Source: Lysobacter enzymogenes (GTDB lineage: Bacteria; Pseudomonadota; Gammaproteobacteria; Xanthomonadales; Xanthomonadaceae). Taken from it: a stretch of 64,000 nt of DNA. This document shows, in pieces, positions 20,256-29,253 of this stretch; the first letter of the stretch is position 1, and each line of letters begins with the position of its first letter. Both the position numbers and the translations under genes were made by a program. The DNA lies in the NCBI RefSeq assembly GCF_023617245.1, contig NZ_CP067396.1, positions 2,604,001 to 2,668,000 of the forward strand, in the 5' to 3' direction. The notes beneath the pieces were generated by a model. That model searched no databases. It was not told the origin of the DNA and was given only the letters and a program-made list of their open reading frames with translations.

Positions 20256-20572
20256 CGCAGCGGATGCGCCGCTGAATGCTGCCCGCCGGCGGCGGCGCAT
20301 CGCGTCCGTTTCGCGCTTGTCCGGAACCTGCGCGGTCTCAACCGGGCGGCTATCGTCCGGGTTTCAAGCGAAATGCTGTGACGCTCGTTCGGCTCTGAAT
20401 CCAACGGGGTTCGCTGTTCGAGCGAATGCCGAGTCGCGGCGGACAGCGAGCGGCCGGGTCGCCTTTCGGCCGTGCGCGCAACGATGGCAAGATGGCTCCT
20501 ACATCGGAAGTAACGGCATCGACCGCGGTATGAACGCGAGTTCGGAGCCGTTCGCGAACGAATGGGGGACGC

Positions 20573-23287
20573 ATGGTTTCCATTCACGTCGGCGGCGAGG
20601 ACAAGACCGCGGAGATCGCCAGCTGGTCGATCCGGCACGATCAGAGCGACGGCCTGCAGCTGGAGTACGAGTGCTCGAAAAAGCGGAAGCATCGGCATCC
20701 GCTCGGCGATTGCCGCATCGCTCCCGTCCGCGAACTCGACGAAGCCTTGCTGGTCGGGCATGGCAGCGCGGTCGTCAAATCCATCGCCAAGGCGACGATC
20801 TACGCAGAGCGCTTCGCCGTCGGGTTCTATCCGGGCCGCGATCAGCCCTACGTCCATAAACTGGACAATTTCGACATCGCCGCGCCGACGGGGATGAGGC
20901 AGTCGCCGGTCTTCCGCTATCTGCTCGATGTGGCCACGGCCCGGCAGGATCGGGCGGAGCCGGGCAGCGACCGCAGCATCAAGGAAAATGTGGTCCGGCA
21001 GCTGGAAAAGCTGCTGCCCAGCGCCGATACCGCCTTGCATGCCTATTGCACGGCAAGCAATGCCGAACGCGCGGCGGGCAAGGGTCTGATCTATCCGTTC
21101 GGCGTCAACGAAAGCCAGCTCGCGGCGGTCGAACAGGCCTTCGCCGCGCAGGTCAGCGTGATCGAAGGCCCGCCGGGAACCGGCAAGACCCAGACCATCC
21201 TCAACATCATCGCCAATATCCTGCTGCGCGGGCAGACGGTGGCGGTGCTGTCCAACAACAATGCGGCGGTCGAGAACGTCTACGAGAAGCTCGAAAAGAA
21301 CGGCCTCGGCCATCTGGTCGCCAAGCTCGGCAGCCGCGAAAACCGAGACAGTTTCTTCGCCGGGCTGCCGTCCCGGCCGTCGGGCGAGCCCGAGCCCGCG
21401 CCGACGCTGGGCGAGATTCAGGGCCTGCTGGCCGATTTGAAGCAGCACCTGCGCGATCACAATCGTGCGGCGCAATTGCAGGTCGAAATCGACGAATTGA
21501 GCGTCGAGCGGGGCTACCTGCGGCAATGGCAGGCAGACAATGCAGTGCAGGCCGCCGCTTCGCTGGACAAGTACGGGCTGTCGCCGCGACAGATCGCAGA
21601 CCTCATGGCCTACCTCGCGCATCTGGGCGAGCAGCGCATCCGCCTCATGGATCGCATCGAGTTGCTGCTCAGGTTCAGGATCTTTCGCGCCAAGCCGTTC
21701 GATCGGGCGGAAGCGCGCTTGTCCGTGTTTCATGCCTTGCAGATGCATTACTACGACAAGGCTTTGCAGAACAAGCAAGCGGAGCTGCGGGCATGCCGGG
21801 CCTCGCTGGCGCGCGGGGATTTCGCCGCCTCGCTGGAGCGATTGAAGACGGCGTCGATGCGCCATCTGAAGCGCCACCTGCATGGAGCGCCCCAGGTTTC
21901 GGCCGATTTCGATGCGCAGAACTACCGCAGGCAGCACTTCGACGAGTTCCTGCGGCGCTTTCCGATTCTCGGAAGCGGCACGCATTCCATCGTCAATTCG
22001 ATCGCGCAGGGCGCGCTCCTGGATTACGCGATCGTCGACGAGGCGTCGTTGCAGGACATCGTCCCGGGCGTTCTGGCGCTGGGCTGCGCCAAGAACGTAG
22101 TGATCGTCGGCGACAACCGACAGCTGGCGCATATCCCCGCAATGCTGGGCCTGCCGGCGCCCGCCGAGGCCTACGATTGCGAGCGTTACAGCCTGCTCGA
22201 TTCGTGCATCGGCGTATTCGGGCGGTCGCTGCGCAGGACCCTGCTGAAAGAGCATTATCGCTGCCACCCCAGGATCATCCAGTTCTGCAACCAGCAGTTC
22301 TACGACAACGCGCTGGTACCGATGACCCAGGACAAGGGCGAGGAACCGCTGCGCTTGGTGGTGACCGCCAAGGGCAACCACGCGCGCGACAACACCAACC
22401 GGCGGGAGCTGGACTCCCTGCTCAAGGTGTTGCTGGAAGGCGAGGGCGACCCGGTCGGGCTGGACGGCGATGGCCGCGGTTTCATCGCGCCGTTCCGGGC
22501 GCAAGTCGTTCTCGCCGGCAAGAACCTGCCGGCCGATTTCGTCAAGGACACCGTGCACAAGTTCCAGGGCCGCGAGTGCGATGAGATCGTGTTCTCCACC
22601 GTGCTCGACAAGAAACGCCGCAATCAAGCGCGCCAGCGCCTGGATTTCGTCGACGACCCGCGCATGATCAACGTGGCGGTGTCGCGAGCCAAGCACCGTT
22701 TCACCCTGGTCACGGGCGACGAGGTGTTCGCCGGCAATAACGGCCACATCGCGGCCTTGATGCGCTACGTCGCGTACTACGCGCGCGACGAACAGATCGT
22801 GCGCGCGCCGGTGGTGTCGGCTTTCGATCTGCTGTATCGCGAATACGATCAGTCTTTGGCGCGCTTGAACGCGCGTTTGCGCCCCGCGGATTCTCGCTAC
22901 AAGTCCGAGCAGATCATCGCGCAGTTGTTGCGCGAGGCCTTGTCCGCTGCTTCGTGCCGGACGCTGATGTGTCACCACCAGGTCAAGCTGGATCAGCTCG
23001 CATCGTCGGGCAATCCGGCGCTGACGCAGCGCGAACGCGCTTTCATGGCGCGCGCGAGTTGCGATTTCGCGATCTATTTCAAGGTCGGCAAGACTCCGTT
23101 GGGCGTCGTCGAAGTCGACGGCGGCTCCCACGACCATCCCGATCAGGCTGCGCGCGATGCGCTGAAGAACGGCATCCTGGCGAAAAGCGGTATCGAGATC
23201 CTGCGCCTGCGCACGGTCGAGAGCGGCATCGAAGAGAGAATCGCCGCCTTTGTCGCCCGTTGGGCGAGCCCGGCGCTCGGCTCGTAG
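20573..23287 (+). CDS. SF1 (COG1112-type) helicase with C-terminal PD-(D/E)XK-like DUF2726 domain
   Basis: 904 residues. Helicase motifs in order: Walker A GPPGTGKT (199-206), Walker B DEAS (489-492), motif III GDNRQ (513-517), motif V VHKFQGRECDE from 661, motif VI NVAVSRAKH (700-708). Between Walker A and B lies a long helical insertion (about 275-440). The C-terminus (about 755-895) resembles DUF2726, with D831, E847 and D849 in DFAIYFK...GVVEVDGGSH spaced like a nuclease core. The start has a GGGGGA ribosome site. It stands alone between guaA and small unknown genes, with base use less GC-biased than neighbours. I infer a DNA/RNA-processing role, possibly phage defence. Confidence 0.85.
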   Translation: MVSIHVGGEDKTAEIASWSIRHDQSDGLQLEYECSKKRKHRHPLGDCRIAPVRELDEALLVGHGSAVVKSIAKATIYAERFAVGFYPGRDQPYVHKLDNFDIAAPTGMRQSPVFRYLLDVATARQDRAEPGSDRSIKENVVRQLEKLLPSADTALHAYCTASNAERAAGKGLIYPFGVNESQLAAVEQAFAAQVSVIEGPPGTGKTQTILNIIANILLRGQTVAVLSNNNAAVENVYEKLEKNGLGHLVAKLGSRENRDSFFAGLPSRPSGEPEPAPTLGEIQGLLADLKQHLRDHNRAAQLQVEIDELSVERGYLRQWQADNAVQAAASLDKYGLSPRQIADLMAYLAHLGEQRIRLMDRIELLLRFRIFRAKPFDRAEARLSVFHALQMHYYDKALQNKQAELRACRASLARGDFAASLERLKTASMRHLKRHLHGAPQVSADFDAQNYRRQHFDEFLRRFPILGSGTHSIVNSIAQGALLDYAIVDEASLQDIVPGVLALGCAKNVVIVGDNRQLAHIPAMLGLPAPAEAYDCERYSLLDSCIGVFGRSLRRTLLKEHYRCHPRIIQFCNQQFYDNALVPMTQDKGEEPLRLVVTAKGNHARDNTNRRELDSLLKVLLEGEGDPVGLDGDGRGFIAPFRAQVVLAGKNLPADFVKDTVHKFQGRECDEIVFSTVLDKKRRNQARQRLDFVDDPRMINVAVSRAKHRFTLVTGDEVFAGNNGHIAALMRYVAYYARDEQIVRAPVVSAFDLLYREYDQSLARLNARLRPADSRYKSEQIIAQLLREALSAASCRTLMCHHQVKLDQLASSGNPALTQRERAFMARASCDFAIYFKVGKTPLGVVEVDGGSHDHPDQAARDALKNGILAKSGIEILRLRTVESGIEERIAAFVARWASPALGS

Positions 23288-23762
23288 CGATTGCACCGCG
23301 GGGCGCGCAAACTGTGCACGCGGCGGCCGATGTGTGACCGCCGCTACCTGCGGCCGCTTTGCGGGTCCGGGTTCGTCGGAATTCGCATCGCTTAGTGTGA
23401 TCTGCAACGCGTTACCGCATCGGCGCCGCGGTTACGGTGCGCCTTCGCCTGTGCGCAACCGCTTGCGCCGTGGCGTTGGAGGCCGGCATGTCTGCTGACG
23501 CGCCAGATCGATGCTCCAGTTCGCGGCGTCGCCCGCCCGCTAGTCGCTGCGCGGGTAGGGCCGCCGGCACCGCTGCATCGCCGCGCACGCATCGAGGGCG
23601 CGCGCGAGATCCCCGATCCGCATCGCATGCCCTCGCGGCGGCGATGCAGCGCCGCGGACGGAGCCGCGGCGGTACCGCCGGACGGCCCGCGCCGCCGGCT
23701 TTCGCGCCGGGCGCCGCCGGATGCGCGCGCGCGGCCTTCGCCACCGAAGACAGGAGTGCGTC
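23288..23762. other. 475-bp gap, nothing recognised
   Basis: After the helicase stop, GC-rich sequence with open frames on both strands that look like composition artefacts (runs of Arg/Ala/Pro). No terminator with a T-run, tRNA or repeat was found. The last part must hold the promoter of the small Cys-rich gene; no clear -10/-35 was seen. Confidence 0.5.
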
Positions 23763-23921
23763 ATGAAGACGATGTCCCGCGCCAAGCTGTTCCTGACCTG
23801 CTGCGCGTTCGCGTTCGGCTTGACCGTCAGTCTGTCCGCGTTCGCGCGGCCGTGCTGCAGCAGTTGCGATCCGAACCAGCCCGATTCGCGGTGCTGGATC
23901 ATCTGCTCGGACGGCTGCTGA
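23763..23921 (+). CDS. Small secreted Cys-rich peptide
   Basis: 52 residues. A signal peptide of about 28 residues (KLFLTCCAFAFGLTVSLSAFA) is followed by a short mature part RPCCSSCDPNQPD then SRCWIICSDGC with six Cys in 24 residues. AFA-R is a good signal peptidase I site. CAGGAG lies 11 nt before the ATG. No family is recognised. Six Cys could form three disulfides or bind metal in the periplasm or outside. A secreted toxin, pheromone or metallothionein-like peptide are all possible; none is shown. Neighbours give no functional clue. Confidence 0.6.
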   Translation: MKTMSRAKLFLTCCAFAFGLTVSLSAFARPCCSSCDPNQPDSRCWIICSDGC

Positions 23922-24308
23922 GTCGGTTCGTGGCGGCAAGGGAGCGGCGATCCGCTCCCTTGCCCTCGGGGCGCGGCGGCGTGCCGGCCCCCTTCGGCGA
24001 GGCCGGGCCTGTGCTCCGGTCTGCGGCCGGCTCCTTGCGGGGCGTCCGCGCGGGGCGCCTTCGACGCCTGCCCGCGCCCGCGCGGTCGCGGCGACGTCCG
24101 TGCCGGTTCGATCGCGGCGCCAATTGCCGTAATTAGGACAATTCCAGGCCGCAATGGTCCGTAGCCTATGGGCACACGGACGGCGGCGGCGCGCCGCGCG
24201 CCCGCTGCGGCGGCGGTGTCGATTCAGCGCTGCGCGGTTCGTCGTCGTATCGAAGCCGGCCCAAACATCCCCCGCAGCCGGCGATCCGAGTCCGATCAGG
24301 AGAAACGC
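23922..24308. other. 387-bp gap, nothing recognised
   Basis: GC-rich with alternative open frames on both strands lacking family features. The sequence CAATTGCCGTAATTAGGACAATT (24119-24141) is a short AT-richer stretch with CAATT / AATTG arms and could be part of a promoter for the gene at 24309. Confidence 0.4.
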
Positions 24309-24542
24309 ATGGAGCGATATCTGCCCGTGGCCGCCGCATTGCTGGCTCTGCCGCATCTGCTGTCGATCGCCGCCGCCCGGCACGAACCGCCCGCCGCCGT
24401 GGCGGCGCCGCCGCCGCGCACGGTGTCGGCGCCGGCGCGCGCGCACTGCGCCGCGCTCCGGCTGCCGGTGGCGTCGATTTCGCGTCCGGCGCCGCGCCGC
24501 GGCTTCGCCGGGTTCGCGCAGCAGCCCTACCTGCAACCCTAA
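24309..24542 (+). CDS. Small hypothetical exported protein
   Basis: 77 residues. A hydrophobic N-terminus (YLPVAAALLALPHLLSIAAA) looks like a signal peptide or anchor; the rest is Ala/Pro/Arg-rich with one Cys. An AGGAG sits 6-10 nt before the ATG. Composition-driven reading is the main doubt. No family recognised. Convergent with the TetR gene, 20 bp apart. Confidence 0.4.
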   Translation: MERYLPVAAALLALPHLLSIAAARHEPPAAVAAPPPRTVSAPARAHCAALRLPVASISRPAPRRGFAGFAQQPYLQP

Positions 24543-24562
24543 ACGCGGCCCGCAGACGCGAT

Positions 24563-25282
24563 CTACGCCGAGGGCCAGGCGCGCAGGGCGGTGCGCAGCA
24601 CCTCGCGCAGCTGCGCCGCGTCGGCGCCGTCGCGGGCCTGGATCGACAGGCCTTGCACCACCGTCGACAGGAACTTGGCCAACGCGGCCGCGTCGGCACC
24701 GGCGGGCACATCGCCTTCGCGCTGGCCGCGCCCGATGCGCGCGCGGAAACCGGCCTCGACGCTGGCGCGGTGCGCGCCGAGTTCTTCGCGCAGTTGGGTA
24801 GCGTCGCCGAGGCCGCCGGTCTCGGCGGCGACCAGCATGCAGCCCGAGCGGGTCGGGCAGGCGGCGAACCCCTCGGCGAGCGCGTCGAACAGGCGCGCGA
24901 AGGCTTCGCGCGCCGCCAGCCCGGGCGTCGCCAGCACGCTGCCGTGTCCGCGCCGGAACTGCTCCAGATAGCGTTGCAGCGCGGCGCGGAACAGGTCTTC
25001 CTTGCTGCCGAAGGCGGCATAGAGGCTCGGCGCGGCGACGCCGATGGCGGCGGTCAGCTCGCTCATCGAGGTGGCTTCGAAGCCGCGCTGCCAGAACATC
25101 CGCATCGCGGTTTCCAGGGCTTGATCGCGGTCGAAGCCGCGCGGGCGGCCGCGTGGGCGGCGCGGTTTCGCCGCGGCGGCGTCGGTGGCGGCTTCGGCGT
25201 TCTCGCCGAGCGCCGGCTCGGGCGCGGCTGCGGGCAGGCCCGTGCCGCCGGAGGGTTCCGGATGTGCAACGCCGAATTTCAT
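24563..25282 (-). CDS. TetR/AcrR-family regulator
   Basis: 239 residues. The N-terminal 45 residues are an Ala/Pro/Arg-rich extension with PRRPRGRPRGF. The helix-turn-helix follows (ALETAMRMFWQRGFEATSMSELTAAIGVAAPSLYAAFGSKEDLF), ending in the YAAFGSKE motif of the AcrR/RutR-like group. The C-terminal ligand domain includes GCMLVAAETG. It is divergent from the DUF1993 gene, 117 bp apart. An AT-rich patch at 25283-25305 (ATCGATATTAAATTCG) is the likely control region for both. The ligand is unknown. Confidence 0.85.
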   Translation of the reverse strand: MKFGVAHPEPSGGTGLPAAAPEPALGENAEAATDAAAAKPRRPRGRPRGFDRDQALETAMRMFWQRGFEATSMSELTAAIGVAAPSLYAAFGSKEDLFRAALQRYLEQFRRGHGSVLATPGLAAREAFARLFDALAEGFAACPTRSGCMLVAAETGGLGDATQLREELGAHRASVEAGFRARIGRGQREGDVPAGADAAALAKFLSTVVQGLSIQARDGADAAQLREVLRTALRAWPSA

Positions 25283-25399
25283 AGCGATCGATATTAAATT
25301 CGTTGACCCCCGCCGGGCAAGCGCTCAGACTCGGCCGGCCCGCCCATACGGCGGGCGTTGCCCGCTTCGTTTCCCTGCCACGCCACCCAGGAAACCCCC

Positions 25400-25909
25400 A
25401 TGAGCCTTTCGCTCTACGACATCAGCGTGCCCGCGTTCCAGCGCGGCCTCGACGTGCTTTCGCATCTGCTCGACCAGGGCATCGCCCATGCCCGCGCCCA
25501 GGGCCAGGACCCCGAGCGATTGCTGGCCGGGCGGCTGGCGCCGGACATGTACACCCTGGTCGGCCAGGTCCAGTCGGCCAGCGACGCGGCCAAGTTCGGT
25601 GCCGCGCGCCTGGCCGGCATCGCGCCGCCGAGCTTTGCCGACACCGAGACCACCCTGGACGAGCTGCGCGAGCGCATCGCCAAGACCCAGGAATTCCTGC
25701 GCACGGTGACCCCGCAGAGCATGGACGGCCAGGAAGAGCGCGAGATCGTGATCCGTCCCGGCGGCCGCGAACTGCGCTTCGTCGCCCGCGACTACATCCG
25801 CGGTTTCGTCCTGCCGAACTTCTATTTCCACCTCACCACCGCCTACGGCATCCTGCGCCACCTCGGCGTGCCGCTGGGCAAGATGGACTACCTGCGCGGC
25901 GCGGCCTGA
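25400..25909 (+). CDS. DUF1993 domain-containing protein
   Basis: 169 residues, usual length for DUF1993, a four-helix DinB-like fold. Typical parts: SLYDISVPAFQRGLDVL, LAPDMYTLVGQVQSASD, and the end FHLTTAYGILRHLGVPLGKMDYL. Function is unknown; DinB-like proteins often bind metal, and there are suitable His residues near the end. A TTGACC at about 25303 could be the -35. The divergent TetR gene probably regulates it. Confidence 0.88.
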   Translation: MSLSLYDISVPAFQRGLDVLSHLLDQGIAHARAQGQDPERLLAGRLAPDMYTLVGQVQSASDAAKFGAARLAGIAPPSFADTETTLDELRERIAKTQEFLRTVTPQSMDGQEEREIVIRPGGRELRFVARDYIRGFVLPNFYFHLTTAYGILRHLGVPLGKMDYLRGAA

Positions 25910-26049
25910 TCGCGCGCACCGCCGCGGGCGCGCTGCGCTCGCGGCGGTGCGCATCCGAGACTGCGGACGCAGCGGATGCGCACGCGGCGCGGCTGCACCA
26001 TAATCGCGCCCGGGCGCCGCGCCGCGGCGGCGCCGGAGCGAGAAACAGC

Positions 26050-26532
26050 GTGAGCGAGCAACAGGCCGAGATCGACCGTTACTGGATGCGCCGGGCGCTG
26101 GATCTGGCCGAGCGTGCCGAGCGCGAGTACGACGAGATCCCGGTCGGCGCGGTGCTGGTGTCGGAAGCCGGCGAACTGCTCGGCGAAGGCTGGAACCGCA
26201 ACATCGGCCTGCACGACCCGTCCGCGCACGCCGAGATCGTGGCCATGCGCGACGGCGGCCAGCGCATCGGCAACCACCGCCTGGTCGGCGCGACCTTGTA
26301 CGTGACCCTGGAGCCGTGCGCGATGTGCGCGATGGCGATGGTGCACGCGCGCGTGGCGCGGGTGGTGTTCGGCGCGTTCGATCCCAAGACCGGCGCGGCC
26401 GGCAGCGTGTTCGACCTGCTGGCCGATCCGCGCCACAACCATCGCGTGGCGGTGCTCGGCGGGGTGCTCGGCGACGAGGCCGGGGCGCGCTTGAGCGCGT
26501 ACTTCCGGCGCAAGCGCGGCAAGGCGGTGTAG
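26050..26532 (+). CDS. tadA: tRNA adenosine(34) deaminase TadA
   Basis: 160 residues with a GTG start. It makes inosine at the wobble base of tRNA-Arg(ACG). Zinc ligands are H60 and the general base E62 in SAHAEI, plus C90 and C93 in PCAMC. Family features ALDLAERAEREYDEIPVGAVLV, PKTGAAGSVFDLL and HRVAVLGGVL are all present. The GTG was chosen since it gives a normal N-terminus and no ATG precedes MRRALDLA in frame. Confidence 0.95.
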   Translation: MSEQQAEIDRYWMRRALDLAERAEREYDEIPVGAVLVSEAGELLGEGWNRNIGLHDPSAHAEIVAMRDGGQRIGNHRLVGATLYVTLEPCAMCAMAMVHARVARVVFGAFDPKTGAAGSVFDLLADPRHNHRVAVLGGVLGDEAGARLSAYFRRKRGKAV

Positions 26533-26571
26533 CGGGGCGGGGTTTCAGGTTCGCGGCGATCGGCGGGCTGC

Positions 26572-26652
26572 GCGGTCGCGACTTGCGTCGCTCCTACAGG
26601 GCGAGGCCGCGACAACGTCCACCGCTGTAGGAGCGACGCAAGTCGCGACCGC
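26572..26652. repeat. Inverted REP pair, family C
   Basis: GCGGTCGCGACTTGCGTCGC-TCCTAC (26572-26597) and its exact inverted copy GTAGGAGCGACGC... (26627-26652), 29 bp apart. It lies between convergent tadA and the gene ending at 26703. Confidence 0.88.
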
Positions 26653-26702
26653 GACACCCCGACCACGACGAAACCCACGCCTGACCCGCGCCCCTTCGCC
26701 CC

Positions 26703-27320
26703 TCAGCGCAACGCCGCGAGCGCCGCGCGCGCCTCCTCGCTGAAACGCTGCGCCTCCTGCTGCGAATACAACTGCCCGGCCAGTTGCGTAATGGCCTTGT
26801 GCGGATCGCCGCCGGCGGCGTCGAGCGCTTCCTGGCACAGCATCCCGGCGATCGGCCCCAGGTAGTTCAGCGCGACCTGCTCGAGCGCCTGGCGCGCGCG
26901 CGGATTGACCGCCGCCGCCGCGGGCGCCGCTGGCGCGGCGGGAGAGGCCGGCGCGCCCGGCAGCGGTGCCGGCGTCGCCGCCGGCGAGTACTGATACTGC
27001 TGGCCGCCGAGGTCGTGCTCGAACCCGCCCAGCAGCCATTCCACCGAGCCTTCGCTCAGCGGCGCGCGCCCGGGCGGCAACGCGGCGATGCCGCTGCTCT
27101 CGAAGCGGACCTTGGCCGCCGACACCATCGACAAACGCTGCACCGCTTCTTCGTTGCGCAGCATCCGGTACACCACCTCCTGCACCTGGCCCTGGTGCAG
27201 GCGCACGATGCAGGAGTGGTTGTCCTCGGTGACGATGTAGGCGAAGCCGGAGGAGCGCTTCTGCGCCAGCATCTTGAGCTCGCGCAGCACCTGCACCAGC
27301 GGTCGGAACTCATTGCTCAT
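26703..27320 (-). CDS. Hypothetical protein with DUF4388-like N-terminus
   Basis: 205 residues. The N-terminal 95 resemble DUF4388/PatA-type domains (FAYIVTEDNHSCIVRLHQGQVQEVVYRML), which often sit in two-component output proteins. A Pro/Ala linker (about 110-138) leads to a helical C-terminus (LNYLGPIAGMLCQEALDAAGGDPHKAITQLAGQL). The gene lies 42 bp downstream of the Cache-HAMP sensor on the same strand, so the two are probably one operon. I infer that this protein relays or modulates the sensor's signal. Family assignment is moderate. Confidence 0.6.
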   Translation of the reverse strand: MSNEFRPLVQVLRELKMLAQKRSSGFAYIVTEDNHSCIVRLHQGQVQEVVYRMLRNEEAVQRLSMVSAAKVRFESSGIAALPPGRAPLSEGSVEWLLGGFEHDLGGQQYQYSPAATPAPLPGAPASPAAPAAPAAAAVNPRARQALEQVALNYLGPIAGMLCQEALDAAGGDPHKAITQLAGQLYSQQEAQRFSEEARAALAALR

Positions 27321-27362
27321 GCGACGCTCCCTGGGGCGCTGTCGGGGTCGGGACGATGCGGA

Positions 27363-28499
27363 TCAGCGCGAGAGCTTGGCCAGCCGCTCCATCGCCACGC
27401 GCACGCTGTAGGACAGGCGCGAGATGGCGCGGGCGAGCTTGCCGATCTCGTCCTTGAGTTCGGTCTCCTCGATGGTGTGGCCCCACTTGCCGACGCTCAG
27501 TTCCTCGGCGACCGTGGTCAGGTGCTGGATCGGCTTGAGCACGCGGCTCCAGATCAGGCCCCACTGCAGGCCCAGGATCAGCGCGCACACCAGCAGGCCG
27601 ATGCCGCCGATCCACAACGACTGGCGCACGATCGCCTTGTCGACGTCGCTCTTGGGATAGGCCGAGACCAGGGTGAAGCCCCAGTTCGGCACTTCCTCGC
27701 GGCTGACCACCCAGCCTTCCGGCGTTTCCTGGGCGATGCGCGCGATCTGCGCCGGATCGACGGTCGCGCCGGTCTTGGAGTGGAAGCGCAGCTTGTCCTT
27801 GCTGTCGAACACGGCGATGAAGCCCGAGTCCAGCACCTGGCTGGCGTCGACGACTTCCGACAGCGCCTGCAGGTCGGTCTTGTAGCCCACGTACCACACG
27901 CCGATCGCGCGGCGGGCGTCGCTGTCGGCGAAGATCGGCTCGTAGCCGGTGACGTAGGGCGTGCCGAGGATGTCGACCACGCCGTAGAAGTTCTCGCCCT
28001 TGCGCATGTGCGGGATCACCTGGCCGAGCGGATCGAGCTGGGTGCCGATGGCGCGGCTGCCGTCGTCCTTGCGCACGTTGGTGGCGACGCGCACGAAGTC
28101 CTCGCCGTCGCGCGCGAACAAGGTCGCGGTGCCCTGGGCGATGGCGGTGACGCTGTCGACCAAGGCGAAGTTGTTGGCCTGCGAGACGCCGCCGAGCACC
28201 AGGTCGTTGCTGGCGCGGCCGCCGACGGTGACGCGTCCGCCCAGGCTGGCGGCGCCGAGCTTGCGGCCTTCGCTGCGCAGCAGGCGCATGGCGTCGTGGG
28301 TGCGGTCGAGCATGATCGAACGGGTGACGCCGAACAGGCTCTGCAGCGCCAGCGTGCGGCGTTCGATGGATTGGGCGGCGTCGGCGCGCACGTGGCGCGC
28401 CTGGGCGATGGCGAGCACCACGGTCAAGGCGAGCACGGCGACCAGCACCAGCGCCAGCACGGGCAGCAGCAGGCGCACCCGCAACGAGTGAAGAAACAT
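27363..28499 (-). CDS. Cache-HAMP membrane sensor lacking an output domain
   Basis: 378 residues. A membrane helix at about 9-31, a large periplasmic region of Cache_3-Cache_2 type (GTATLFARDGEDFVRVATNV, GVVDILGTPYVTGYEPI, VWYVGYKTDL), a second membrane helix at about 293-316, then a HAMP-like segment (RVLKPIQHLTTVAEELSVGKWGHTI). It stops after HAMP: no methyl-accepting, kinase or cyclase domain follows. The start at 28499 is preceded by GGGGAAT. The truncation looks natural, with a stop and a partner gene 42 bp later. Confidence 0.82.
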   Translation of the reverse strand: MFLHSLRVRLLLPVLALVLVAVLALTVVLAIAQARHVRADAAQSIERRTLALQSLFGVTRSIMLDRTHDAMRLLRSEGRKLGAASLGGRVTVGGRASNDLVLGGVSQANNFALVDSVTAIAQGTATLFARDGEDFVRVATNVRKDDGSRAIGTQLDPLGQVIPHMRKGENFYGVVDILGTPYVTGYEPIFADSDARRAIGVWYVGYKTDLQALSEVVDASQVLDSGFIAVFDSKDKLRFHSKTGATVDPAQIARIAQETPEGWVVSREEVPNWGFTLVSAYPKSDVDKAIVRQSLWIGGIGLLVCALILGLQWGLIWSRVLKPIQHLTTVAEELSVGKWGHTIEETELKDEIGKLARAISRLSYSVRVAMERLAKLSR

Positions 28500-29253
28500 C
28501 GGATCATTCCCCTGGAGCGCGTTGATGAAATGCGGTTCGGACCGCAGCCGCGCGATTGCGCGGGCGATGCGGCGGGGCGCTCCTTGCCCGATGCGCGTAT
28601 CGGCGGCCGAACGACGGCCAGAAGATAGCGGCATCGTTTTTTGTTGCACAACGCGTTCGTGGCTTGCGCAGCGGGCGCGGCTTACCCGTCTGCGAATGCG
28701 GCCGGCGTACTGGCGGTGTGGCGTGCGAGTCGTTCTTGTGGATCTGGTGCGCTATGTGCGTCAAGCGTGGAGGTCGGTTTGCCACGCTCGACTACAAGCT
28801 ATAGGTCGGTGGCGGGCGCAGCATATCGATAGCGGGCGATCGTGGATCGTGCGGCCAGTCGCAGAAGAATTTGCCGTCGCCGGACGGACGCCGGCGAACC
28901 TTGCGAACTGTGCGGAGCGCTTATGCGGCATGTGCTGGCCGACACGCAGCGCGGCCCGCGGCATGGCCGCCGGCAGTGCCGTATCGCGTATACGCTTGCG
29001 TCCGCATCGGCGAGGCGTGTGCAAAAAGCGAGAGGCTGGCGCGACAGAAAAAGTGCGCCGCTCGGCCCGCGCTCGCTGCGCGCGAATCGCGCGCTGCGTC
29101 GATGCACCGGCGATGTGGCGATGCGGGCCCGGACTTTGCGCGTGCGCGCATGACGCTTGCGCATGCCTGCGTTGGCCGCGAAGGCCGGCGCGCGATCGGG
29201 CTTTGTGACGCAGTGCCGATTCTCCGCGAAACCCGCCGCGCGCAGGGGTAGGG
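28500..29253. other. 754-bp gap without a recognisable gene
   Basis: The sequence between the sensor and the first DUF2721 gene is less GC-rich than average, and open frames on both strands are short or Cys/Arg-rich artefacts. A run of TTTTTT lies at about 28640. No REP, tRNA or terminator was found. It may be a decayed gene or hold a small RNA; nothing can be supported. Confidence 0.5.

Noticed and set aside
23288..23766. Protein gene in the gap after the helicase (open frame 23437-23766)
   Set aside because: Arg/Ala/Ser-rich translation without a good ribosome site or known pattern; a composition artefact is more likely.
28500..29253. Protein gene in the 754-bp gap
   Set aside because: Overlapping short frames on both strands are Arg/Cys/Ala-rich with no motifs or ribosome sites; none stands out.
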